Assembly (NCBI RefSeq): GCF_000177235.2
Contig: NC_014829.1
Coordinates: 372,001-436,000, forward strand
DNA from: Evansella cellulosilytica DSM 2522
GTDB taxonomy: Bacteria > Bacillota > Bacilli > Bacillales > Salisediminibacteriaceae
Direction: 5' to 3'
Length of the DNA stretch: 64,000 nt
The notes under the pieces are model-generated. The model saw only the letters and a program-made list of their open reading frames with translations, did no database searches and was not told the DNA's origin. Both the position numbers and the translations under genes were made by a program. The stretch's first letter is position 1. Every line of letters begins with the position of its first letter. Shown here one piece after another: positions 38,017 to 47,392 of this stretch.

Positions 38017-40065
38017 GTGGCTACTATAAATGATGTGGCACTAAAAGCAGGTGTATCGGTAGCGACCGTTTCTCATGTGGTTAATAAGACGAGATACGTA
38101 AGTCCAGAAACGGTTAAACGAGTTGAAGAAGCAATCAATGCATTAGATGAAGTACCAAACTTTATACAAAAAAAAAGAACCGCAAAAGAAGAATATTCTA
38201 ATCGTTTTTTAGTTGTATTTGCATCAGATATCTTTCATCCATTTCAACAGAGTGTGATTGAACAACTAAATGAGCAATTAAAAGAACAGAAGAAAACCAA
38301 CCTTATCGTGGTTCAAGCAGACGATAATTTTGAAATATTGGAAAACTATGCTATTTTGAAACCAAAGCTTTGCATTGGGAAGGTCATTCTTCTCAATGTG
38401 CCATTAAAGAAATTGTATAAAGAGCACTCTTCCTTAAAAGGTTTACCCACTATTGTAGTAAGTGAAAATACCTTTCAGTTAAAAGGGGCGGCAGCTTCTA
38501 ATATTAATTTTATTGTCTCAAATTTATATCAAGGAACACAAGATGCTACACAACATTTAATTAATTTTGGGCATGAAAAAATCGCATTAGTACTCCCTGA
38601 ATCATATAGAAACGAAGACCAAAATATAAATGATGTGTATAAAGGGTATAAAGATGCATTCGGAAATAAAAAAGTACCTTTTCAAAAAAGGATGATTATT
38701 GGTAAAGGGGTTAATGAGAATATAGATGAAGAAATTCGTCTTTTGATGAATGACAATGCTCCACCGACGGCCGTTATTGTAACAGATGAACATTACCTAA
38801 TGCTAGTATTAAAGTATTTAAACAGTAGGAATTTAACATGTCCTGAGGATTTATCGATAATCTGTATTAATGACTTGAGTTGGTTTGAGTTTTTTCAACC
38901 TGGAATTACGACAGTTAAGCAAAACTATACTTTAATTGCAAAAAAAATAATTGAGAGGATGACAGATGAAAAATTCTTGAAATATGGATTAGATATAGAA
39001 GAGCGAACAGTCGTTATTGGAACAGAACTTAAACTTCGATCTTCAACAGGTGGTATTGCTAGAGGACCGTTTGGAGAAAAAGCTGCAAATGTTGATACAA
39101 TACAGCTATCAACCTCAGAAAAGAACAAGATAAAAGAAAATAAATATACTGCTGTAATCTCCTTTCATTATTCAGGAGCTGCATGGATGAATTTACACGA
39201 AAGTGGGATTAGAGATATCTTTAATGAATTAGGTATTTCACTTTTAGCTGTAACTGATGCTCATTTTGATGCAGATATGCAGAATAGACAGTTACAAGGG
39301 CTTCTCTCCTTAGATCCTGATATTTTTATTGCAATCCCTGTAGATGACAATAAAACCTCTGATATGTTTAAAAAAGTTGCGAAAAGTCGTTCGAATCTTA
39401 TTTTAATTACGAATGTACCGAAGGGAATTAACCCTGATGAATATGTTAGCTGTGTCTCAGTTAATGAATGGTCTCATGGTCGTTTAGCGGGAAGTGGACT
39501 AGGCAGTAGTATGCGTGATTTAGGTAAGCGCAAAATAGGGATGATTCGGTTTGATTCCGATTTCTATGCTACAAACCAACGAGATACTGCTGCTAAACAA
39601 ATGATTATTGAAGAGTATAAGGATCTTGAAATAGTTAAAGAAGTGTTCTTTAAGGATGAATCAGATGTATATGATGAAACAGTTAAACTAATGCGGGAGA
39701 ACCCAGACATTGAAGGTCTGTATGTTTCATGGGAAGGTCCAGCAACCAAAGTTATTAGTGCGTTGTCCGCAATTGGGAGAAATGATGTTATCATTGGAAC
39801 TGCGGATTTGGACTATGAGTTAGCTTTAAATATAGCTGAAAATGGCAATGTAAAAAAAGTTAGTACTCAACTTCCATATGAACAAGGTCAGGCACTTGCA
39901 CTTGTAGCTGCTAATACTTTATTAAATAAAGCTGTTCCTAAGTTTATTGGAGTAGAACCTGTTGAAGTCACAACTGATAATTTAATTAAGATGTGGAAAA
40001 AAGTTTTTAAGGAAGATGCACCTGAAGAAATTGCCAATGCTATCAAACAAAATATTCAAACTTAG
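38017..40065 (+). CDS. LacI-type repressor fused to a second sugar-binding domain homologous to the local ABC binding protein
   Basis: Length is 682 residues, about twice a normal LacI protein. Residues 1-50 are the LacI helix-turn-helix and hinge (ATINDVALKAGVSVATVSHV); ~62-345 are a standard LacI effector domain ending GTELKLRSSTGG; ~375-682 are a second type-I binding fold. That second fold aligns with the importer's lipoprotein at 31903 throughout (for example TAVISFHYSG versus TAAISMHYAG, and the shared end DNLxxxWKxVxxEEAPxEI). It has no signal peptide and must act in the cytoplasm. GTG 38017 follows AAAGGAGGGG. It probably regulates the island through the TTTACGTAAA sites. Confidence 0.9.
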   Translation: MATINDVALKAGVSVATVSHVVNKTRYVSPETVKRVEEAINALDEVPNFIQKKRTAKEEYSNRFLVVFASDIFHPFQQSVIEQLNEQLKEQKKTNLIVVQADDNFEILENYAILKPKLCIGKVILLNVPLKKLYKEHSSLKGLPTIVVSENTFQLKGAAASNINFIVSNLYQGTQDATQHLINFGHEKIALVLPESYRNEDQNINDVYKGYKDAFGNKKVPFQKRMIIGKGVNENIDEEIRLLMNDNAPPTAVIVTDEHYLMLVLKYLNSRNLTCPEDLSIICINDLSWFEFFQPGITTVKQNYTLIAKKIIERMTDEKFLKYGLDIEERTVVIGTELKLRSSTGGIARGPFGEKAANVDTIQLSTSEKNKIKENKYTAVISFHYSGAAWMNLHESGIRDIFNELGISLLAVTDAHFDADMQNRQLQGLLSLDPDIFIAIPVDDNKTSDMFKKVAKSRSNLILITNVPKGINPDEYVSCVSVNEWSHGRLAGSGLGSSMRDLGKRKIGMIRFDSDFYATNQRDTAAKQMIIEEYKDLEIVKEVFFKDESDVYDETVKLMRENPDIEGLYVSWEGPATKVISALSAIGRNDVIIGTADLDYELALNIAENGNVKKVSTQLPYEQGQALALVAANTLLNKAVPKFIGVEPVEVTTDNLIKMWKKVFKEDAPEEIANAIKQNIQT

Positions 40066-40076
40066 AAAATGACCTA

Positions 40077-40168
40077 AGGGTAACAAAAGGGTAACATTTT
40101 CTTGAATTCGGTCTAAATTAGAGGTTTTTCATTAGTTCTTTGAACTTTTGGGAAGCCTCTTTTTTCGA
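40077..40168 (-). pseudogene. Third integrase C-terminal tail remnant with 11-bp direct repeats
   Basis: The minus strand at 40168-40118 reads SKKEASQKFKELMKNL then TAA, matching the last residues of the integrase remnant at 28909. Just beyond the stop is a tandem 11-bp direct repeat (TGTTACCCTTT, TGTTACCCTTA), analogous to the doublet at 28879. The tail again forms a terminator-like palindrome with a T tract on the plus side. It marks the right edge of the sugar island. From 40169 to 40343 I see only AT-rich DNA. Confidence 0.65.
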
Positions 40169-40360
40169 GTAAATAAATTGATTCATATGTAAATACTTCG
40201 AATTTAATAACGTAAATGTAAGAAAATTCACTCTATTAATGTTATGATATTGTCAATTTAGAAGGAAATTTTAGGTTATTTGCAGAAGGTAATGAAGATA
40301 ACAAGGTGTGTGTAGTAGAAAAATCAAATAAACTCATTGTATCGGAGGGGTGTAGACTAT

Positions 40361-43300
40361 ATGAAGAGGATAAGACATATTACTTTCTTAGCAGCTTTTA
40401 TTTGTATAATTTTTGTGATTTATGCCATATATCATTCTGTAGGTCAAGCAGATAGTTCAGTCTTTGCAGGTGGAGAAGGAACGAAGGAGAACCCTTATCT
40501 TATAGAAACGGCAGCACATTTGGACAATGTCCGCAACTATTTGGGAGAAGGATATCATTTTCAGTTGGTGCAAGACATTGATCTGACGGCTTATCTTGAT
40601 CCCGGTGGTCCAGGGTGGGAGCCGATCGGTGACAATGCTAACAGGTTTGAAGGCCATATTAATGGAAATGGTTATCGAATAACAGGATTTTTTATTAACC
40701 GAACAGATGGGAACTATATTGGATTATTTGGAGTGATCGGTGAAAACGGGCTGGTGCGAAATCTCAGTTTAACAGGTGACTACATTACAGTAGAAGGTGC
40801 ACCGGCTTTGGTCGGCGCTTTGACGGGAAATAATTACGGCGTAATTGATAACGTGTCGGTGGAAATAGGGGATGGAATCACATTGTCACCCCAATCTGCC
40901 TATGTAGGAGGATTAGTCGGCACTAATCACGGTGAAATTTGGAATTCTAATGTTAACAGTGATGTGAACGGAGGAAATGAAGTAGGAGGATTGGTAGGAA
41001 GAAACGCTTCTAACAATACTACACGTATTGGGATCATCCATAATTCCCACGCTACTGGTAATGTCAGCGGGCAAGACATGGTTGGTGGGTTGGTCGGGAA
41101 TGCATCAGGAAAGATCCGGTACTCGTATGCTACGGGTAATGTTGACGGGCTAGAAAGTGTTGGTGGATTGATCGGTACTAGCGTTCGTATTGAGGTCGAT
41201 GCAAGTTATGCCACTAGTGATGTAACTGGGGAATCATCAGTTGGTGGTCTAATTGGAGACGTTAGGATAGATAATTCACGTTCCTCTGTCCGCAACAGTT
41301 TTGCTATTGGAAAAGTAACATTACCATCGACAGGCGGAGATGTAGGTGGACTTATCGGAACAAATTTTTCGGGTGATGTGGAAAACAGTTATGCTGCCGG
41401 TCAGATTGAGGCTTCAGGCGCTTCAAATGTTGGTGGTCTTATTGGGAGACAAGCAGGAGGATTCTCTTCTGGTACAGTCGAAAATAGTTTCTACGATGAA
41501 GATACGACGGGGCAGAGTGACACCGGTAAAGGTACTCCGATGTCTACGGCGGACATGAAAGACCGGTCCACATTTGAAGATGCAGGTTGGGATTTTGATT
41601 GGATTTGGGGTATAGAGTCTGATGATTATCCTCACCATGATTTGTACTTTACATTGACTTATCAAGCGGATGATCTTGATCATGGCGACGTACCATCTGA
41701 TGAAATACATAGTCGGGGATCTGTTGTTTTGGTGGCAGACCAAGGGAATATGTCCAGAACAGGCTATTCTTTCAGTGGATGGAATACAGCTTTAGATGGG
41801 AGTGGCGAGACATACGACCCATACAGTCCGGTGTTTAATAGTTTTGTTATGGGGGCGAATGACAAGACTCTCTATGCTCAGTGGTCAATCAACAAATATG
41901 ATGTGCATTTTGATGGCAATGATTATGACAGTGGACAGGCCCCTCTGACTGAAACAATATTGTATGAAAGTGAGGTGAATGTTCCGGATCAACACACTTT
42001 AGTCAAGGACGGGTATACGTTCACAGGTTGGAACACGGAACGTGATGGAAGTGGAGATTTTTATGAGCCAGGGGACACCTTTCGAATGGGAACAGAGCCT
42101 GTCACCTTGTATGCGCAGTGGGAAATCAACGTTTATAGTGTTAGTTTTGAATCGAATGGGGGAAGCCAAGTATCGGAAGTAGAAGCCGAGTATGGAACGG
42201 CCATAACAGAGCCACTTCCACCAGAAAAAGAAGGCCATTTATTCAAAGGATGGTACCAAGACGAGTTGCTCACAGAAGCGTGGGATTTTGAAACGAGCAA
42301 GGTTAGCGAAAATATGATCTTGTATGCAAAGTGGGAAATCAACGAATATACTGTTAGTTTTGAATCGAATGGGGGAAGCCAAGTATCGGAAGTAGAAGCC
42401 GAGTATGGTTCGTCTATCACAGAGCCAGTTCCACCAGAAAAAGAAGGCCATTCATTCAAAGGATGGTATCAAGATGAGTTTCTCACGGAAGCATGGGATT
42501 TCAAAACGGACACGGTTAGCGGAGATATGACCCTGTATGCAAAGTGGGAAATCAACGTTTATAGTGTTAGTTTTGAATCCAATGGTGGCAGCCAAGTATC
42601 GGAAGTAGATACAGAGTTTGCTTCATTGATCGAAGAACCAACACCACCAGAAAAAGAAGGGCATTCATTCAAAGGGTGGTATCAAGATAAGTTGCTCACA
42701 GAAGCGTGGGAATTCGAAACGGACACGGTTATCGGAGATATGACCCTGTATGCAAAGTGGGAAATCAACGTTTATACCGTCAGCTTTGCAACGAATGGAG
42801 GCAGTAAAGTATCAGAAGTAGATGCAGAGTTTGCTTCACTGATCGCAGAACCAACACCACCAGAAAAAGAAGGCCATTCATTCAAAGAATGGTATCAAGA
42901 TGAGTTACTCACGGAAGCGTGGGAATTCGAACGGACACGGTTAACGAAAATATGACCCTGTATGCAAAGTGGGAAATCAACGTTTATACCGTCAGCTTTG
43001 CAACGAATGGAGGCAGTAAAGTATCAGAAGTAGATGCAGAGTTTGCTTCATTGATCGAAGAACCAACACCACCAGAAAAAGAAGGGCATTCATTCAAAGG
43101 GTGGTATCAAGATGAGTTGCTCACAGAAGCGTGGGATTTTGAAGTAGAAACAATTACTGAAAATATAACTTTGTATGCTAAATGGGAGATCAACGTTTAT
43201 ACTGTTAGTTTTGAATCGAATGGTGGCAGCCAAGTATCGGAAGTAGAAGCCGAGTATGGTTCGTCTATCACAGAGCCAGTTCCACCAGAAAAAGAAGGCC

Positions 43301-44946
43301 ATTCATTCTTAGGATGGTATCAAGATGAGTTGCTCACAGAAGCGTGGGATTTCGAAACGAGCACGGTTAGCGAAGATATGATCCTGTATGCAAAGTGGGA
43401 AATCAACGAATATACAGTTAGTTTTGAATTGAATGGGGGAAGCCATGTTTCGGAAGTAGAAGCCGAGTATGGTTCGACCATAACAGAGCCAGCTCCACCA
43501 GAAAAGGAAGGCCATTCATTCTTAGGGTGGTATCAAGACGAGTTGCATACAGAAGCGTGGGATTTTGAAACCGATGTGATCAGCGAAAATATGACTTTAT
43601 ATGCCCAGTGGTCTATCAACAATTACGATGTGCATTATGATGGCAATGATTATGACAGCGGAGAGGCCCCATTGACTGAAGCATTTGCGTATGACAGTGA
43701 AGTGACCGTGGCTGGTCAGCACACGTTAGGCAGGAACGGGTATACGTTTATAGGTTGGAACACGGAACGTGACGGTAGTGGAGATCAGTTTGAGCCAGGA
43801 GACACCTATCGAATGGGATCAGAGCCTCTCACCCTGTATGCGCAGTGGGCTAGCAACAACGCCAAGTTGAGTGAATTAGTCATTAGTCATGGGACATTAA
43901 CGCCAATTTTTGAAGCTGATTACGCTCACTATGCGGTAGAAGTTGGTCATCAGGTGACATCTATCACCATCACACCGACGCTTCAGGACACAAGATCTAC
44001 GGTAAGTATCAGTCAAAATGAAGCAGCGAGCGGGGAAGTGTCGAGTGCCATCCCGTTAGAGGAAGGGCTAAATACTATAATAATCGACATAACGGCAGAG
44101 GATGGATCGACATATGCTTACACAGTTGATGTCATGAGGAAAGTAACTGATCAGTTTGCCCAACTGACTAGAGAAAGCCATTTTGTGACACTTGATGATG
44201 AGCAGATCCACATGTTGGATGAGGAAGGAACGCTCCGGGTTGATCTGCAAGGTGAACTTGATGACGTGACCGAAGTTAAATTTACTCAGTATCAGGTGCA
44301 ACTCTTACAGGAAAAAGGGGCGTTTGTACAAGTAGTCAAGGAAGATTTGTTAGTGTATATTCCCTTCATTAATTTTGAACCTGTCAAAGACTTAAATATA
44401 ACGATTCAGAGACAGGATTATAATATAGATACATTCGCTTTTGCTGATAGATCAGCAAGTGCGATTTATCAATTGAATATTGATCAGAATGGGGAGCGGA
44501 TTTCTGTATTCGAGCATGATATACAATTATCATTCCCTGTAAAAAATATCGGAGAAACCAATTTAGAAGAACTTCAAGTGTATTACTTTAATCCTGATGG
44601 ACAAGAATGGGAATTGATTGGTGGAACATACAATAATGGATATATTCATGCTACGACGAGCCATTTTAGTACTTTTGCAGTCTTTCATCCTGATCACTTG
44701 TCCGTAGAAGACGATGTGACTCAAGATGAAAATGGAGAGGAAAAATCTGAAGAAGATAACAAAGAGGAAATCGTAGAAGAAAATACTGAAGAAGATAACA
44801 AAGAGGAAAAGACTATAGAGGCAGGAGAAGAATTACCACTTACGGCAACGAGGACATACCAATTTTTACTGGCAGGGATAATTATGTTGGTTGGGGGATC
44901 ATGTATTTATGTTTTTTATCGCCGAAGAAATATAATGAAGACCTGA
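40361..44946 (+). pseudogene. LPXTA-anchored surface protein with GLUG and InlB-type repeats, split by a one-base frameshift
   Basis: Read as one gene (~1528 residues). It has a signal peptide (residues 1-35), GLUG-type beta-helix repeats (VGGLVG/NSYATG, ~100-380), then InlB/Flg_new-type repeats (~70 residues, ending LYAKWE) and a cadherin-like beta-sandwich (AKLSELVISHGTLTP). Next come an uncharacterised domain, an acidic linker and a sorting signal (LPLTA, hydrophobic helix, YRRRN). Near 42929 GAATTCGAACGG replaces the GAATTCGAAACGG seen in the sister repeat at 42712; the missing A shifts the frame, and the second part is open from 42919 to 44946. ATG 40361 follows GGAGGGG. It is likely an adhesin, now disrupted or misread at one base. 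Confidence 0.85.
42121..43617 (+). repeat. Seven ~210-bp coding repeats in the surface protein
   Basis: Seven consecutive units of about 70-71 codons run from INVYSVSFESNGG to LYAKWE. They differ at a few positions and include nearly identical DNA blocks (e.g. the PPEKEGHSFKGWYQDELLTEAW region). Two divergent units of the same fold (INKYDVHFDGNDYDSG and INNYDVHYDGNDYDSG) flank the array. High identity makes the array prone to recombination and assembly error. Confidence 0.88.
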
Positions 44947-45020
44947 TTTGTCAAGTTGCTAATCTTTTCGTTCTCCTTGTTTCACCATATATTATTTAAA
45001 TGAAAAGAGAATAATCATAT

Positions 45021-45137
45021 GCGGTGGTAAAGTAGCCACTCGTAGTAGAGAGAACATATTACGAGTTGGCAAAACGCCTTTCACCGCTTCAATAAAAGAC
45101 TTAAAACTAGCTTTATAAGTTAGTTTTAAGTCTTTTT
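45021..45137 (+). other. Possible structured RNA element with terminator (copy A)
   Basis: Outer stem GCGGTG (45021) / CACCGC (45082-45087) encloses an inner hairpin GCCACTCGTA ... TTACGAGTTGGC. It is followed by a strong terminator with stem AAGACTTAAAACTA / TAGTTTTAAGTCTT and six Ts (45096-45137). The same layout and partly the same sequence recur at 55795. No ORF is present. It may be a small RNA, an attenuator, or the terminator of the surface-protein gene with an accessory fold. Confidence 0.5.
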
Positions 45138-45208
45138 TCATTAAAATAGTAGTAGTCGTAGAGTAAAAATACATTTGACATGAAGAAGTATTCATCATAC
45201 ATTATATA

Positions 45209-45220
45209 TAGACCAGTTGT
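45209..45220. promoter_or_regulatory. TetR-type operator upstream of the regulator
   Basis: TATATAGACCAGTT, with TAGACCAG as the recognisable half, in the leader of the TetR gene. It matches the full palindrome TAGACTGGTCTA before the neighbouring target gene. Confidence 0.6.
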
Positions 45221-45242
45221 TATAAAAAAGAGGTGTATTACA

Positions 45243-45824
45243 TTGACAAAAAAAATATCATCTAAAGAAAAAATCATCGAAACGGCATCTAGACTATTTC
45301 AAGAGCAAGGCTATCATGCAACAGGACTGAATCAAATAACAAAAGAAAGTGGTGCTCCGAAAGGTTCACTCTATTATTACTTTCCTGATGGGAAGGAGCA
45401 ACTTGCTAGTGTTGCTGTAAACAACACAGCTGATAATGTTGCTGAAAGGATTAAGAATGGGCTAATGGAGGAGGACGATCCTATTAAAGCGATTCAAACT
45501 TTTATACAACAATTAGCCAGTGCCTTTGAAGAAAAGGATAAACGAATGGGAATTCCTGTGGCAGCTGTAGCGTTGGAGACAGCAAATACGAGTGAAGTTA
45601 TTCGAACAGCGTGTGTTGATGCTTATGATAGCTGGCATAATATATTCGCTGCAAAGCTAATAACAGCAGGATATGAGGAAAACCAGGCACAAGAATCTGC
45701 ATTAGTTATTAATGCACTTATTGAGGGAGCCTTCATTAATGTGATAATAAGAAAGGATGGTGAGCCTTTACGGCAAATAGCAAAATATATTCCAAATATT
45801 TTAGGAGATAAAGCTCAATATTGA
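45243..45824 (+). CDS. TetR/AcrR-family regulator (LmrA/YxaF-like)
   Basis: The 193-residue protein has an N-terminal TetR helix-turn-helix (KIIETASRLFQEQGYHATGL, then APKGSLYYYFPDGKEQLA), in which the FPDGKEQL form is typical of the LmrA/YxaF subgroup. TTG 45243 after AGAGGTG is preferred to ATG 45180. Known members repress their own gene and adjacent genes through TAGACNNGTCTA-type operators. Both its own leader (45209) and that of the next gene (45853) carry such sites, so autoregulation and control of the NAD(P)-binding protein are expected. Confidence 0.88.
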   Translation: MTKKISSKEKIIETASRLFQEQGYHATGLNQITKESGAPKGSLYYYFPDGKEQLASVAVNNTADNVAERIKNGLMEEDDPIKAIQTFIQQLASAFEEKDKRMGIPVAAVALETANTSEVIRTACVDAYDSWHNIFAAKLITAGYEENQAQESALVINALIEGAFINVIIRKDGEPLRQIAKYIPNILGDKAQY

Positions 45825-45852
45825 ATTATGAGCTTTTATTAACTAAAATATA

Positions 45853-45864
45853 TAGACTGGTCTA
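45853..45864. promoter_or_regulatory. TetR-type operator before the NAD(P)-binding protein gene
   Basis: TAGACTGGTCTA is a perfect 12-bp palindrome in the 65-bp gap between the TetR gene and its presumed target. Confidence 0.7.
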
Positions 45865-45889
45865 CAAAAAAGTGGAGGGGAAGTTAAAC

Positions 45890-46754
45890 ATGGGAAAATC
45901 AAGTATTTTAGTTACTGGTGCAACAGGAAATATCGGCTACTATGTAGCTAGTGAACTGGCAGCAAAAGGGGAAAAAGTAAAAGTGGCACTGTTCGATCCA
46001 GAAAAAGAAGGAACAAAGTTTAAGGAGATGGGTGTGGAGATGGTGAAATTTGATTTTCTTGATACCACTACCTTTAGGGGAGCTTTAAATAATGTAAAAA
46101 AAATATTCCTTATTCGACCACCACAGTTGGCCAAACCTAAAAAGGATATGAAACCATTTCTAGATCAATTAAAGGAAAAAGGAATGGAGCAAATTTGTAT
46201 TTGTTTCTCTTATGGGAGTAGAAAAAAATCCCATCGTTCCACACCGAAAAATTGAAGATATGATCCGAGACTCAGGAATTGGATATACTTTTTTACGACC
46301 ATCCTTTTTTATGCAAAATTTGAATACGACCCACCGACAGGATATATCTTTAAGAAATGAATTATATATGCCAGTTGGAAAGGCTAAAACAAGCTTTATC
46401 GATACACGGGATATCGCTTCCGTAGCTGCGACATGTTTGATAGAGAGGGGACACACTAATAAATCGTATACACTAACAGGGGCAAAAGCCATTGACTATG
46501 TAGAAGTTGGTGAAATATTATCTAACACGTTAGGGAGAAAAATAGAATACAAGAATCCACGTACATTGGCGTTTCGCAGGAACTTAATAAAAAGGGGGAC
46601 AAAAAAGGAGTTTGCCAATGTCATGACGATGCTTTATATCCTTACACGTCTTGGAACAGCAGAGAAAGTGACGGGGGATGTAAGATATATTTTGAATAGA
46701 GAACCTATCACCTTTGAACAATACGCGCTAGATTTTCAAGAGGCTTGGCAATAA
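45890..46754 (+). pseudogene. NmrA-like NAD(P)-binding protein, frameshifted
   Basis: The first part (ATG 45890, MGKSSILVTGATGNIGYYVA) is a Rossmann fold of the NmrA/atypical SDR family and runs to 46255. The second part is open from before 46212 and gives SLMGVEKNPIVPHRKIEDMI, FLRPSFFMQN and the C-terminal domain to 46754. The two frames differ by one base, with the change near 46185-46195 (around GGAGCAAATTTG). The joined product would be ~288 residues, normal for the family. Relatives include quinone-reductase-like and azoreductase-like sensors. It is either a decaying gene or a single-base sequence error. Confidence 0.8.
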
Positions 46755-46782
46755 ACAACTTTAAAATAGAGGAGTGGTAACG

Positions 46783-47178
46783 ATGTATAAAAATAATTTT
46801 TCGTCTTATTTAAAAACAGGTGTATTAGCGGCGGTAATCATTGCAGTTATCGCAAATGTGTTATTTATTGTTTCTAGTTTACTCTTTGGTCATGAGATAG
46901 GATTTATCGGTCAGGACCGGGATACACTTTACATTGTTTTTATTACCTTTGCAACAGTGATGGCACTACTAATAGGAACAGTTTTATTTTATTTTCTTCA
47001 AAAGTATACGAAAAATCCGGTGGTTTGGTTTGGGATAATCGTTTTACTGGGATTTCTCTACAATACGTACATGGCAGAAGTAGATTTAGACAGAGATTTT
47101 AAAGCAACAGCACACCTGATTCATGTAATCGTAAGCGGATTGGCCATTTACTTAGTACCAAAACTTTCAAAAAAATAG
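46783..47178 (+). CDS. Small four-helix membrane protein, DUF6069-like
   Basis: The 131-residue protein has four hydrophobic helices (~12-35, 50-72, 78-98, 108-126) and short polar loops, one with MAEVDLDRDF. It follows the NmrA-like gene by 28 bp and probably shares its TetR-controlled transcript. The layout resembles the DUF6069 family seen beside TetR-regulated reductases; function is unknown. ATG 46783 lies after GAGGAGTGG; GTG 46774 is inside that ribosome site and was not chosen. Confidence 0.7.
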   Translation: MYKNNFSSYLKTGVLAAVIIAVIANVLFIVSSLLFGHEIGFIGQDRDTLYIVFITFATVMALLIGTVLFYFLQKYTKNPVVWFGIIVLLGFLYNTYMAEVDLDRDFKATAHLIHVIVSGLAIYLVPKLSKK

Positions 47179-47392
47179 AAGTCTTATACAATTAATATTG
47201 CACATATGGCGTCAAAAATGGTGGGGAACCATGAAAGGGAGTTTCTTCCTCATTTAGTTTGGATATTATTGGGATATATTCCACTAAATAGCCCTCGTGA
47301 TGTGGTAATATGGACATAAATATGCACCTAGTACTCGTAGTCATAGTTTTCTTTTATTTTAGTAATTATTATTTATAGAAGAGGTGTTGACA

